DNA from: Chloroflexi bacterium GWB2_54_36
GTDB lineage: Bacteria > Chloroflexota > Anaerolineae > Anaerolineales > Anaerolineaceae
Length of the DNA stretch: 46,522 nucleotides
Assembly: GCA_001796355.1 (NCBI GenBank)
Contig: MGMG01000099.1
Coordinates: forward strand, 1-46,522
Reading direction: 5' to 3'
Below the pieces are notes generated by a model. It was not told the origin of the DNA, did not search any database, and saw only the letters and a list, made by a program, of their open reading frames with translations. Of the stretch, positions 7,049 to 15,266 are shown one piece after another; the stretch's first letter is position 1, and each line of letters opens with the position of its first letter. The position numbers and the translations under genes are program-made.

Positions 7049-9316
7049 CTACAGCCCAATACTCAGATCGACCCCGCCCCTGCCGCGGAAGACGCGATTG
7101 GTCACCAGGCTGAGAATTCCAATAGCTGCGAGGACAAAAATAATAATCACGGTGGAATAAGCTGCCGCAATACTGACACCACCCTGCTCCCATTCACTCA
7201 GGATCGAGGCTGCCACAATGCGCCAGCGAGCGCTGACCAGAAAGATAATCGCCGACAGGCTGGTCATGTGGCGGGTGAAACTAAAAATCAAGCCCGAAAC
7301 CAGCGCAGGCAAAATCAATGGCAGAGTCACTTTACGGAAGGTGTACTGGGCATCGGCTCCCAGAATATTGGAAGCTTCCTCGATGGATGGATCGATTTGC
7401 TGAAGTGACGCCACGCCCGCCCGCACCGAAGCTGGCAGGCTGCGCACCATATACGCTGCCAGGATAATATATGCCCCACCCACCAGAGAAAAAGGGACGT
7501 CCATGAAGGACAGCGTGCAAGGGATCAGTAATGCGATCACCCCCGAACCGACCCGCAAGCCGCGCTGACGAATCCCCAGAGTGAGCAGGATACCGGCAAA
7601 AACCAGGGCGATAGCCAGCAGGGACGGCGGAGGCTGGATCAACACCTTGATTTGATCGGATAGTTGGAAAATGGCGTTACTCCAAAAGCCACGCTCCATA
7701 CTGCGCGAAAGATTGGCAATCGGCGCAGTCATCGCACCTGCCCAATTATTGCTCATGACATAAATCCCAAGCATCACAGCTAAAATTACACGCAGCCGCC
7801 CCTGTTTCGCCGCCAGTAGAATTCCGGCAAGGGCAAAGAACAACAGCCCGATGACCGTATAGATTGTTGGCGATGGCGCCTGGGCCAGCCCTACTCCGGC
7901 TGCGGTTGCGAGCCCCAATATAACCAACCGGTCGCGAACATTTTTTCCGACCACCTGAGCAAAAAATAATGCCAGCAAACCGTAAACCCCGATGGCCAGA
8001 GCGATTGACGGCTTGTTGAAGGTCATCACATAGCCAATGCCAAGGATGGTGCCGGGTACGGCACCGCCCAGGTTCGAGGTGAAATCCAGGGCTTGCTTGC
8101 CGCTAAAATTTTTGCGGACGACCAACCAGGCGACCACCATGCCAAGGATGGCCGCGAACGGGGTTGCCAGCGCGCTCAGGAAAGTGGTGTCCAGAATGGC
8201 CTCGACTCCACGAGTCAGGGTCATTTGCCAGTGGCGTAGGGTTGGCGTAAAATCTACCCCCCAGGCTTCGCTGAATGATCCGTAAATGATGGTGGCATAC
8301 AGCAGGATGACAAAGCCGCAAATGACATAAGCGGCAACGTTGAAACCCCAGCGGATAGCCGGTGATTTTTCTACCACCTGCGAGCCGCTTGGTTTCCCCG
8401 TGACCGAAATGTAAGCGCGGCGATTGACATAGTAGCGCTGGACCAGAAAGATCACCAGCGTTGGAATGATCAACACCAGAGAAAGGGCAGAGGCCTTCTG
8501 ATAATCGTACTCGCCAATGACTGCCAGAAATATTTGCGCCGAAAGAACGGTACGGTTGCCAGCAATGAACAAAGGGTTGCCAAGGTCCGCCAAAGATTCG
8601 ACGAAAAGCAGCAAAAACGAACCGGCAATGCCCGGGATGAGCAGGGGGAGGGTAATCGTGAAAAAGATGTGAAACCGGCTGGCGCCCAGGCTGGCGGCAG
8701 CCTCTTCCATGGCCGGGTTCAAGCGCTCCAGCATGGCGCGTAAAATCAAGTACGACACTGAAAAAAAGGTGATTGTCTGGACGATGACCAGACCGTCCAT
8801 GCCGTAAATGTCATTCATCCCCTGAACATAGGTGATGCCAAGAACGCGGCGGGTAATAACGCCACTGCGCCCAAATAGCAGAATCATGGCGAGCGATAGG
8901 GCAAACGGTGGGGAGACCGTCGGCAGCAGCGCCAGCCAGTGAATAACCTTCGACCCGGGAATCCGACAGCGGACCAGGGCGTATGCAAATATAAAACCAA
9001 CCAGGGTGCCGCCGGTCGCTGCGAGCAGCCCCATGGTCATCGTATCGAAGAAGACCCGGCGCATTCCAGGGCCAAAATAATCGTCGAAGTAACGCCCAAA
9101 ATAGGTCAGGTCAAATGCGCCTTCTGCATTAAAAAACCCGCCGGAAATCGTTCGAAAGAGGGGTACGACGACAAAAACTGTGATAAATATCCCGGAAAAC
9201 AACAAGCTCATGAAGAGCACCGGGTCTCTGGCAATTAATGAAAATTCACGATAGCGTCGGGTTAATCCTGTGAATCTTGTGGGAGGAACTTCTACCGTTG
9301 TGTCAGAATCTGCCAT
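7049..9316 (-). CDS. ABC transporter fused permease (AfuB-like, enlarged)
   Basis: This 755-residue membrane protein has two BPD_transp_1 domains with EAA loops EEAAASLGASRFHIF near residue 210 and EEASNILGADAQYTF near residue 635. Between them are extra hydrophobic segments (about residues 460-590) that ordinary FbpB proteins of about 550 residues lack; this enlarged form recalls AfuB. I place the start at ATG 9316 (MADSDTTVEV). The longer frame from a TTG at 9367 would run through the 13-bp hairpin at 9334-9363. It follows the binding-protein gene and precedes the ATPase gene. Confidence 0.83.
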   Translation of the reverse strand: MADSDTTVEVPPTRFTGLTRRYREFSLIARDPVLFMSLLFSGIFITVFVVVPLFRTISGGFFNAEGAFDLTYFGRYFDDYFGPGMRRVFFDTMTMGLLAATGGTLVGFIFAYALVRCRIPGSKVIHWLALLPTVSPPFALSLAMILLFGRSGVITRRVLGITYVQGMNDIYGMDGLVIVQTITFFSVSYLILRAMLERLNPAMEEAAASLGASRFHIFFTITLPLLIPGIAGSFLLLFVESLADLGNPLFIAGNRTVLSAQIFLAVIGEYDYQKASALSLVLIIPTLVIFLVQRYYVNRRAYISVTGKPSGSQVVEKSPAIRWGFNVAAYVICGFVILLYATIIYGSFSEAWGVDFTPTLRHWQMTLTRGVEAILDTTFLSALATPFAAILGMVVAWLVVRKNFSGKQALDFTSNLGGAVPGTILGIGYVMTFNKPSIALAIGVYGLLALFFAQVVGKNVRDRLVILGLATAAGVGLAQAPSPTIYTVIGLLFFALAGILLAAKQGRLRVILAVMLGIYVMSNNWAGAMTAPIANLSRSMERGFWSNAIFQLSDQIKVLIQPPPSLLAIALVFAGILLTLGIRQRGLRVGSGVIALLIPCTLSFMDVPFSLVGGAYIILAAYMVRSLPASVRAGVASLQQIDPSIEEASNILGADAQYTFRKVTLPLILPALVSGLIFSFTRHMTSLSAIIFLVSARWRIVAASILSEWEQGGVSIAAAYSTVIIIFVLAAIGILSLVTNRVFRGRGGVDLSIGL

Positions 9317-9333
9317 AATTCGCTCTATAAATG

Positions 9334-9363
9334 ATACTGGGCGGGGTAACCCCCGCCCAGTAT
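9334..9363 (-). promoter_or_regulatory. Intra-operon 13-bp hairpin between binding protein and permease genes
   Basis: The arms ATACTGGGCGGGG and CCCCGCCCAGTAT are perfect complements around a TAAC loop. The hairpin begins 16 bases after the binding-protein stop and ends 17 bases before the permease ATG. No T tract follows it on the minus strand. Such hairpins protect the 3' end of the upstream mRNA or partly attenuate transcription, so that more binding protein than permease is made; that role here is inference. Confidence 0.6.
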
Positions 9364-9378
9364 TCAATTAACGTTCTT

Positions 9379-10431
9379 TTATTGTTTCAGGTTGTCAGCG
9401 GAGACGATTTCGTTGGTGAACCTCTCAACGAAGGCCTTCTTGTTGGTACCAGCCCACTGGAAGTCATAATCGATTAGATTCACTTCCATCAGTTCGGGGT
9501 GCGACAAGGTCACGCCTTTGACCGTCGGAGCCTGGTAAGCTTTGTACGTCGGTCCAAGCGCCTGAGCTTCAGCGGTTAATGCCCAGTCAAACCACAGCTT
9601 GGCAGCTTGCATGTGTTTGGCGCCCTTCATAATACCCATGCCGCCGATTTCATAACCGGTGCCTTCAGCAGGGAAGGTTAATTTTAACGGCAGTTTGTTG
9701 TTGTCGATCTCGTTGACAGTGTCATGCGAGAAGACAATGGCAACCGCTGCTTCGCCCTGGCCGACGAACTTGGCCGGTGCAGCGCCGCTCTTGGTGAACT
9801 GCGAGACCTGAGCAGCGTACTGCTTGAGGAACTCCCAGCCGGCTTCTTCACCCTTGATCTGCAGGATGGTCGCTAACGCCGTGTACGATGTCCCGGATGA
9901 GGAAGGGTGCGCCACCATGATTTGACCCTTGAATTCGGGTTTGAGCAGGTCGTCCCAGGATGTAGGTGCTTCCACGCCCGGGTTAGCCGCCAACCAATCG
10001 GTGTTCGTGGCGAAACCCAGTGAGCCCATGTAAATGCCTACCCATTGATTGTCCGCGTCCTTGGTCTTGGCCGGATCGACGAGATTGGCATAATTGGGTG
10101 AATCATAAGGTTCCAGGAGTCCGGATCCTTTAGCCGAAATAAAGCTGTCGATCGGGCCGCCCCACCAGATATCAAACTGGGGGTTGTCCTTCTCAGCGTT
10201 TACGCGCGCCAAAGCTTCACCCGAAGACATGCGGACATAGTTGACGGTGATGCCGTATTTGGCTTCAAATTCCTGTTTCATCCCCTGGCACCACTCTTCT
10301 TGCGGGGTGCACAGCAGATTAAGCTCGGTGTCCGTGACAACCGGAGTTTCTGCGGCGGGTTGGCAGGCAGCCAATACCATGACCGCCAGCAAAGCTATCA
10401 CAACCCATTTAACGAAAGACTTGGAATACAT
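9379..10431 (-). CDS. ABC transporter substrate-binding lipoprotein (AfuA-like)
   Basis: This is a 350-residue extracellular solute-binding protein. The signal peptide ends in lipobox LAAC (Cys23), and the mature fold starts near LNLLCTPQEEWCQGM with two nearby cysteines (in LLC and EWC). The core reads FDIWWGGPIDSF and SSSGTSYTAL. The adjacent tyrosines that bind Fe(III) in FbpA are not evident: the equivalent stretch reads AIVFSHDTVNEI. AfuA-type proteins bind hexose phosphates, so iron is not a safe call. The ATG has an excellent Shine-Dalgarno AAGGAGG. First gene of the operon, with a candidate extended -10 promoter at 10523-10528. Confidence 0.82.
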   Translation of the reverse strand: MYSKSFVKWVVIALLAVMVLAACQPAAETPVVTDTELNLLCTPQEEWCQGMKQEFEAKYGITVNYVRMSSGEALARVNAEKDNPQFDIWWGGPIDSFISAKGSGLLEPYDSPNYANLVDPAKTKDADNQWVGIYMGSLGFATNTDWLAANPGVEAPTSWDDLLKPEFKGQIMVAHPSSSGTSYTALATILQIKGEEAGWEFLKQYAAQVSQFTKSGAAPAKFVGQGEAAVAIVFSHDTVNEIDNNKLPLKLTFPAEGTGYEIGGMGIMKGAKHMQAAKLWFDWALTAEAQALGPTYKAYQAPTVKGVTLSHPELMEVNLIDYDFQWAGTNKKAFVERFTNEIVSADNLKQ

Positions 10432-10485
10432 TTGTCCTCCTTGCGTATTTAGTTGAGAAAGGGAAATTGGAAACGGCTAACGAAC

Positions 10486-10506
10486 GTTCAATAGCGCGCA
10501 TTGAAC
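10486..10506. promoter_or_regulatory. Inverted repeat in the leader of the second ABC operon
   Basis: GTTCAAT-N7-ATTGAAC is a perfect 7-bp inverted repeat of 21 bases. It would lie about 10-30 bases downstream of the predicted start site of the binding-protein transcript and 55 bases upstream of its ATG. It could be a repressor operator or an RNA hairpin in the leader. No candidate regulator gene is adjacent. Confidence 0.4.
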
Positions 10507-10522
10507 CTGTGCGACCAATAGT

Positions 10523-10531
10523 ATTATAGCA
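10523..10531 (-). promoter_or_regulatory. Extended -10 promoter of the second ABC operon
   Basis: On the minus strand TGCTATAAT gives a consensus -10 with the TG extension. The -35 region is poor (GCTTTC at 17-base spacing), which the TG motif can compensate. The start site would be near 10516. The rest of the gene-free stretch 10532-10866 is A/T-rich with one 16-bp hairpin (10719-10753) and nothing else I recognise. Confidence 0.5.
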
Positions 10532-10718
10532 AGGTAATAAATTAGGAAAGCAAAAACGTGACCAGAGTTTTTGCCAGGCAATGAATATTGGATTGCCAAA
10601 ATAGGTATCAGGTTACCCAGGATTTAACATTAAAACGCTAAGGATGCCCAAGGACTCGTTGAAAATAAATTTGCGCAGTCCATATGACCGGTCTGGGCAC
10701 GGGAAATTAATGAATTTC

Positions 10719-10753
10719 GCGTGTTTCTGCGCCGTAACGGCGCAGAAACACGC
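10719..10753. repeat. 16-bp perfect hairpin in gene-free stretch 10432-10866
   Basis: The arms pair perfectly over 16 bases around a TAA loop. The core GTGTTTCTGCGCCG is close to the arm of the hairpins at 23174-23213 and 36626-36665 (GTGTTTTTGCG), so this may be a solitary or degenerate member of the same repeat family. There is no T tract, so a simple terminator role for flanking genes is unlikely. Confidence 0.6.
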
Positions 10754-10866
10754 AATTAAGAATAGGGGTCAATCATTCGACCATCACAAAGGATGTTCGC
10801 TGATATCCAGCTAGACCGGTATGCTTTCCGTAAGACGCCGTGCGCAGCGCACCCATAAAATAACGC

Positions 10867-11397
10867 CTACATCTCCTCGCGGAAGATCAGGCCATAGCGC
10901 TTCCGGGCTGCCAGCCAGGCTTTGCGCAGCATCTCGTATACCTCATTCGGGTTGTTGATGTTGCGCAAGGTGATTACCGGTGTAGACGGGTCAGCGCCGC
11001 GAATGTGGATATCGCCCAGGCCAAACAGCCGTTCCGTGACTGCCTTCGACACATCAATATCCTGGATCCGGATCAACTCGAAGTTTTCGTAATCCTTGCC
11101 CAGTAATCCGCGCGAGATTTTGATGCGTTCACTCGTGATCACATAATTCTCAACCAGCGACAGGAACGGTCGACCTTCCCAAATGACTGTTTCCTCACCC
11201 TCGGTTGCTGGTTTTCCGGCTTCTTTCTTATAAACCTCATCCAGAATCTCATTCATTACTACCAGGCCCTCATCGGCCACGGCGTCGACGATTTTAGCCT
11301 GCTGCTCCGAGGGCAAAACCGAAACATCCACTCCGCTCTGGCTAATGGCTTTCCAGACGGCACTTTTCATTCGCGCGCGCTGCTGCTCAAGTGTCAT
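10867..11397 (-). CDS. Bacterial PH-domain (bPH2/DUF304-like) protein
   Basis: This 176-residue cytoplasmic protein has no signal or membrane segment. The N-terminal 70 residues are helical and charged. The C-terminal 100 residues read as a bacterial PH domain: VIWEGRPFLSLVENYVITSERI followed by ISRGLLGKDYENFELIRIQDI and a final helix YEMLRKAWLAARKRYG. Proteins of this kind usually have membrane segments (YdbT/YdbS), but this one is soluble. The ATG has GAGGAG 10 bases upstream. It is a stand-alone gene and its function is unknown; protein or membrane interaction is a reasonable inference. Confidence 0.68.
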   Translation of the reverse strand: MTLEQQRARMKSAVWKAISQSGVDVSVLPSEQQAKIVDAVADEGLVVMNEILDEVYKKEAGKPATEGEETVIWEGRPFLSLVENYVITSERIKISRGLLGKDYENFELIRIQDIDVSKAVTERLFGLGDIHIRGADPSTPVITLRNINNPNEVYEMLRKAWLAARKRYGLIFREEM

Positions 11398-11517
11398 TTT
11401 GATATTCTCCTCAGACCTGCAAAATAAAGCTTATCATCCCGCTGCCATCCATCCGCAAACGGATATCCTTATTATAGCGAAATAGTTCCGGCGCGAGCAC
11501 CACGTTTAAGCGCTAAT

Positions 11518-13131
11518 TTATTCAACCGTAACCTCGATGCAGTCATCCCCCGCGATCATTTGCTGCGGTTTTTGTCCATGAGCGGTTCCGGCGATCAGCT
11601 TATTTAGCTCCTGGGGGTCAAACCGGTCGAGCTGCACGGAAAGCTTGCCGCCGGCATGTAGAACGGTATTCACCAAACCGATCGGGAGCACAAGGTCGCT
11701 TTTAACGACCTGATTGAGCTGGTCGCTCACTCGGATGCGGACATTACGTTGAGGATTAATCTCTTCGTGGGAAGCTAATTTGCTCCAGGAACTATGTTTT
11801 ATGGATTCCAGTTCCAAGTTGGCGTCTTCAGCCGTGATCCTGCCTTCCTCCAGGTTTTGAATAATCGCCAGACGCGCATCGATGGAGGAAAAGCGCGAAC
11901 GCCCGGCACGTAATTCCAGCCAGTAGTACCCGCCGGCAGCCGCCAGGCCGAGTACGCCGCCAATGTACCACACCCAGTCGGGGTTTAGATTGTCCATCAC
12001 CAATCCTGCCAGCAGCGGCCCGATGGCAAAAGGAATCAACCAGGAAAAGCCGTAAACCGCCATGTAACGCCCGCGCATATCCTCTGGCGCCAACCGGGCG
12101 ACGATCGATTGACTCACCGGACTGACGAACATCTCGCCTACAGTAATGATTGCCATCGCCACTAAAAACAAGGCGAATGCCGAGACAAAACCATACATGG
12201 CAAACCCGACTGCATACAGCAGCGAGCCAACCGCCATAATGATCAGCGGCCGGTAGCGATTGATCCAGCGGGTAATGGAAAACTGGAACAACACGACCAT
12301 GATGGCATTCAGACTCAAAATATAGCCGAAGCCCTGTTCCGGCACGCCGTGGTAATCCCGCAGGTAAACCGACAACGTGGTGTTCATCTGCATATACACC
12401 ACCACCATCAGCACAGACGCTATCAGAAACCCAACGAAAGCGCTATCGCGCACGACAGTGAAGTAGCCCTTGAAGGTGGCTGCCATACTCTCCTGCGGTT
12501 GGCCGGTCTCCTTCGGGCGATGCGTTTCTTGCAGTGCAAAAAACAGGATGATCGCAGTGATCACGCTGGTTGTCGCGTCGGTGATAAAAAGAATCAAGTA
12601 GGATCTGGCTGCCAGAAAGCCGCCGACCAAAGGGCCAATGACGACCGCCAGGTTGGCGACCACGCGTAGAATGCCAAACCCCTGCGCCCGTTTTTCTTCC
12701 GGAAGCAGGTCAGCCACCAGCGACTGGTAAGCCGGACCCGCCACATCGGAAAGAATCCCGACCACCAGGGTGACCACCATGAATATGGGCAGCGCATCGA
12801 TCACGCCCATCAGCACGCTGGAAAGCCCGCTCATCGAGAGGCCAAATAGCAAAATGGATTTCCGCCCCCAGCGGTCGGTGAGTGCGCCGCCCACCATGCT
12901 CCCAATGAAGCTGGAAATGGCAAACAGGCCAAAGATCAACCCGACCTGGGTCATGTCGATCTGGAATTTTCGCGTCAGGTAGAGCGAGAAAAACGGAAAG
13001 AGTAATGCCCCGCCCAGCCTGTCGATGAACATGCCTGCCACCAGGATCCAGAACTGCCTGGGGAATTCATTATAGAGACCTTTAATCCGCTCGAGTAATG
13101 GTTGTGACTTGTGATTGTTGGCCTGGCTCAT
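11518..13131 (-). CDS. MFS transporter with C-terminal SHOCT-like and YvlB-like tail
   Basis: This is a 537-residue protein. Residues 20-415 form a 12-helix major facilitator fold with the loop 2-3 motif GGALTDRWGRKS and ending near YYWLELRAGR, typical of drug/proton antiporters. The following 120 residues are unusual. ARLAIIQNLEEGRITAEDA matches the SHOCT-like helix pair, and RNVRIRVSDQLNQVVKSDL to the end matches the short beta domain that normally follows it in YvlB/DUF4097-type proteins. The export substrate is unknown. ATG 13131 is chosen because the first helix follows directly. Monocistronic, with about 120 bases to the next minus-strand gene. Confidence 0.8.
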   Translation of the reverse strand: MSQANNHKSQPLLERIKGLYNEFPRQFWILVAGMFIDRLGGALLFPFFSLYLTRKFQIDMTQVGLIFGLFAISSFIGSMVGGALTDRWGRKSILLFGLSMSGLSSVLMGVIDALPIFMVVTLVVGILSDVAGPAYQSLVADLLPEEKRAQGFGILRVVANLAVVIGPLVGGFLAARSYLILFITDATTSVITAIILFFALQETHRPKETGQPQESMAATFKGYFTVVRDSAFVGFLIASVLMVVVYMQMNTTLSVYLRDYHGVPEQGFGYILSLNAIMVVLFQFSITRWINRYRPLIIMAVGSLLYAVGFAMYGFVSAFALFLVAMAIITVGEMFVSPVSQSIVARLAPEDMRGRYMAVYGFSWLIPFAIGPLLAGLVMDNLNPDWVWYIGGVLGLAAAGGYYWLELRAGRSRFSSIDARLAIIQNLEEGRITAEDANLELESIKHSSWSKLASHEEINPQRNVRIRVSDQLNQVVKSDLVLPIGLVNTVLHAGGKLSVQLDRFDPQELNKLIAGTAHGQKPQQMIAGDDCIEVTVE

Positions 13132-13240
13132 GGCTTACGATCCTGTTGAATTGAAAATGGCAGTGACCGAAGAATTTTACCGCATCCTGGCTGGTGGATA
13201 ACCTGTCGCATCTCCCCCCAATCCGTTCAAAAATAGAGAT

Positions 13241-13268
13241 AAAAAAAACCTTACCCATACGGGTAAGG
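13241..13268 (-). terminator. Strong terminator after the small zinc-ribbon gene
   Basis: CCTTACCC and GGGTAAGG form a perfect 8-bp stem with a 4-base loop, followed on the minus strand by eight T residues. It lies 58 bases after the stop of the zinc-ribbon gene and before the MFS gene, so it separates the two transcripts. Confidence 0.88.
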
Positions 13269-13325
13269 TCTGATTCCTCTGGATAACAACAGAGGTTTAA
13301 GATCTTACTTCGGCACAGGCTTGGA

Positions 13326-13475
13326 TTACTTGTTCGGAAGGAAGCGAGTCACGGTCGTTCCGCAAACCGGGCAGGTGCCTTTAACCATCTGGCGGCCCGT
13401 GGTGGTCTTAGTGATCGTTCCACCCTTGACGTCACGCTTCTTGCGACATTTTACACAGTAACCATTGAAATCCAT
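13326..13475 (-). CDS. Small zinc-ribbon protein, DUF5679-like (49 aa)
   Basis: This 49-residue protein starts MDFNGYCVKCRKKRDVKG and has two CxxC knuckles, CVKC (residues 7-10) and CPVC (35-38), separated by 24 residues. That is a compact treble-clef or zinc-ribbon layout, very basic between the knuckles. It matches the short DUF5679 family found in Chloroflexota and Actinobacteria. The ATG has AAGGAG 8 bases upstream and a perfect terminator follows, so it is expressed alone. The function is unknown; RNA or DNA binding is plausible from the charge. Confidence 0.85.
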   Translation of the reverse strand: MDFNGYCVKCRKKRDVKGGTITKTTTGRQMVKGTCPVCGTTVTRFLPNK

Positions 13476-13694
13476 TTTGTATCTCCTTTTCTGGTTATGA
13501 AAGGTTTACTACCTTTATTTTACTACCTCTGTCAAGATTTTAGGGGAAATTTACGCCTAAAACAAGCATTTTAAGCCCTTTTTCGACCGGTTATAATCAT
13601 TTTAAGGTTCATTTGGCTGCTTTTTGAAGAATTTTTCGGGATTATAGGTGATTCTATCTGGCTGCATAACTGCCAGTGACGTCTGGAGGAGAGT

Positions 13695-14123
13695 ATGTTT
13701 GCAACGATCAGTATGACGGTGGACATTCCCGGTTACCCCGAAAGGGTGTACCGTGCCTGGCTGGATAGCTATGAGCACGGCCGTTTCACCGGTCATCCGG
13801 TAAACATTTCTGGCAGGGTCGGTGAACCATTTTCAACATTCGACGGAAAGGTAGTTGGGGTCACCCAGGTTTCGACGCCTTACGGCCGGATCGTACAGAC
13901 CTGGAATCTGGCCGAATTTCCGCAGAATCAACCGGATTCAACCATTGAATTGACCTTTGAGCCTACCTGTACCGGTTCTCAGGTGAAGGTAACGCAAACC
14001 GGGGTGGAGGCTGGCAGTACCAGACAAATGATGCAATGGTGGGAGGATCGTTATTTGCGCCCGCTGCGAGACTATTTCGATGAATTGGTTGGCGATTATC
14101 CTGCCGATGAAGGGGATGGATAG
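13695..14123 (+). CDS. SRPBCC/AHSA1-type ligand-binding domain protein
   Basis: This 142-residue single-domain protein of the Bet v1-like fold reads TVDIPGYPERVYRAWLDS at the N-terminus, GRIVQTWNLAEFP in the central strand and the final long helix MMQWWEDRYLRPLRDYFDE. AHSA1-type proteins bind hydrophobic ligands or partner proteins in the cytoplasm. GGAGGAG lies just before the ATG. It is on the same strand as the next gene but 77 bases apart. The exact role is unknown. It is more diverged than the paired SRPBCC genes at 29.6-30.6 kb. Confidence 0.78.
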   Translation: MFATISMTVDIPGYPERVYRAWLDSYEHGRFTGHPVNISGRVGEPFSTFDGKVVGVTQVSTPYGRIVQTWNLAEFPQNQPDSTIELTFEPTCTGSQVKVTQTGVEAGSTRQMMQWWEDRYLRPLRDYFDELVGDYPADEGDG

Positions 14124-14200
14124 CCGGCAAAGTCGGACAGGTTTATTCGCCGGGCTGACAGATCCTACTTGGCGCCGGACTAACCAAAAGCGAGGGTAAA

Positions 14201-15094
14201 TTGGTCAAACACCAACCATTGATCGGAAAAACCATTGGCATCACTGGCGCCACCGCCGGCATTGGACTGGCTGCCGCTCGTGTATTAGCGACCAAGGGGG
14301 CGACCATCCTGGGAGTTGGGCGTTCCGCAGAACGCGCTGCTCAGGCGGCAGCGGACATCCTCTCGACCGCTCCGAACGCGGAAGTTCATTTCTTCACCGC
14401 GGATTTTTCCGCTCTGCGCCAGGTTCGCCGGCTGGCGGAAGAAATTCGGGAGTATGTCACAACAAGGCATGGTGGCAAGCTGGACGTACTGGTCAATAAC
14501 GCTGGTACAGTCACCAGTAGGTACATCGTCACTGAGGATGGTTACGAAACTGTCTTTGCAGTCAACCATCTTGCGCCGTTTTTACTGACTCGTCAACTGT
14601 TGCCGCTGCTGCAGGCCGCTCCCGCCGCGCGTATATTAACCGTCAGTTCCCGCTCACACCGCAATATGCGCATCCTGTGGGGCGATGTCATGCTGCGCTG
14701 GTTCTACAATCCCCTGCTGGCCTATAAACAGTCCAAGCTCGCCAATGTGCTTTTCACCGCAGAGTTCAACCGCCGCCTGGCTGGCACAACCCGTATTCGC
14801 GCCTATGCGATTGACCCGGGCCTGGTCAACACAGAAATTGGGTCGAAGAATAATCACGGCATCGTCCGCTGGGCCTGGGATTTGCGCCGCAGGCAGGGAG
14901 CAGATCCGAGCGTGCCTGCCAGGACCATAGCCATGGTCGCCAGCCGGCCAAAATTGGATCCGCCGGACGGCATTTACTGGCGGGATTGCCAGTCCATCGC
15001 TCCCAGCCGTTACGCCTTGCGCGCAGATGAAGCCGAAAAATTATGGTCGTTATCCGAGCAATTATGTGGGTTAGGAGACAAATTCTCCGAGTAA
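14201..15094 (+). CDS. Short-chain dehydrogenase/reductase (retinol dehydrogenase-like)
   Basis: This 297-residue NAD(P)-dependent oxidoreductase has a Rossmann motif TGATAGIG (residues 15-22), a phosphate-recognition region GVGRSAERA that favours NADPH, the NNAG motif, the catalytic Ser in TVSSRSH and YKQSK as the catalytic Tyr-x-x-x-Lys. The layout fits the retinol dehydrogenase / WW-domain oxidoreductase-like SDR branch, and the C-terminus is longer than in minimal SDRs. The start is a TTG with GAGGG 7 bases upstream; no in-frame ATG precedes the Rossmann motif. Substrate unknown. Confidence 0.82.
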   Translation: MVKHQPLIGKTIGITGATAGIGLAAARVLATKGATILGVGRSAERAAQAAADILSTAPNAEVHFFTADFSALRQVRRLAEEIREYVTTRHGGKLDVLVNNAGTVTSRYIVTEDGYETVFAVNHLAPFLLTRQLLPLLQAAPAARILTVSSRSHRNMRILWGDVMLRWFYNPLLAYKQSKLANVLFTAEFNRRLAGTTRIRAYAIDPGLVNTEIGSKNNHGIVRWAWDLRRRQGADPSVPARTIAMVASRPKLDPPDGIYWRDCQSIAPSRYALRADEAEKLWSLSEQLCGLGDKFSE

Positions 15095-15266
15095 GTCCTA
15101 TTGCCCGCTCCAAAAAATGTGAGCTAAGTCCTATTTAGCAAACCTGACCAGCATGATATATTACTTTTGGAATGGGGTGGAATTGCGATTCCTTTCCCAG
15201 GCGTTGCAGCGCCTGCCGCAAAAAGCCGGGGCAGATAATCCCCAAAGGGAAGGATGGAGGTAATTT

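Noticed and set aside
9317-9367. Upstream TTG start for the second permease
   Set aside because: It would translate through the 13-bp hairpin; ATG 9316 gives a natural N-terminus.
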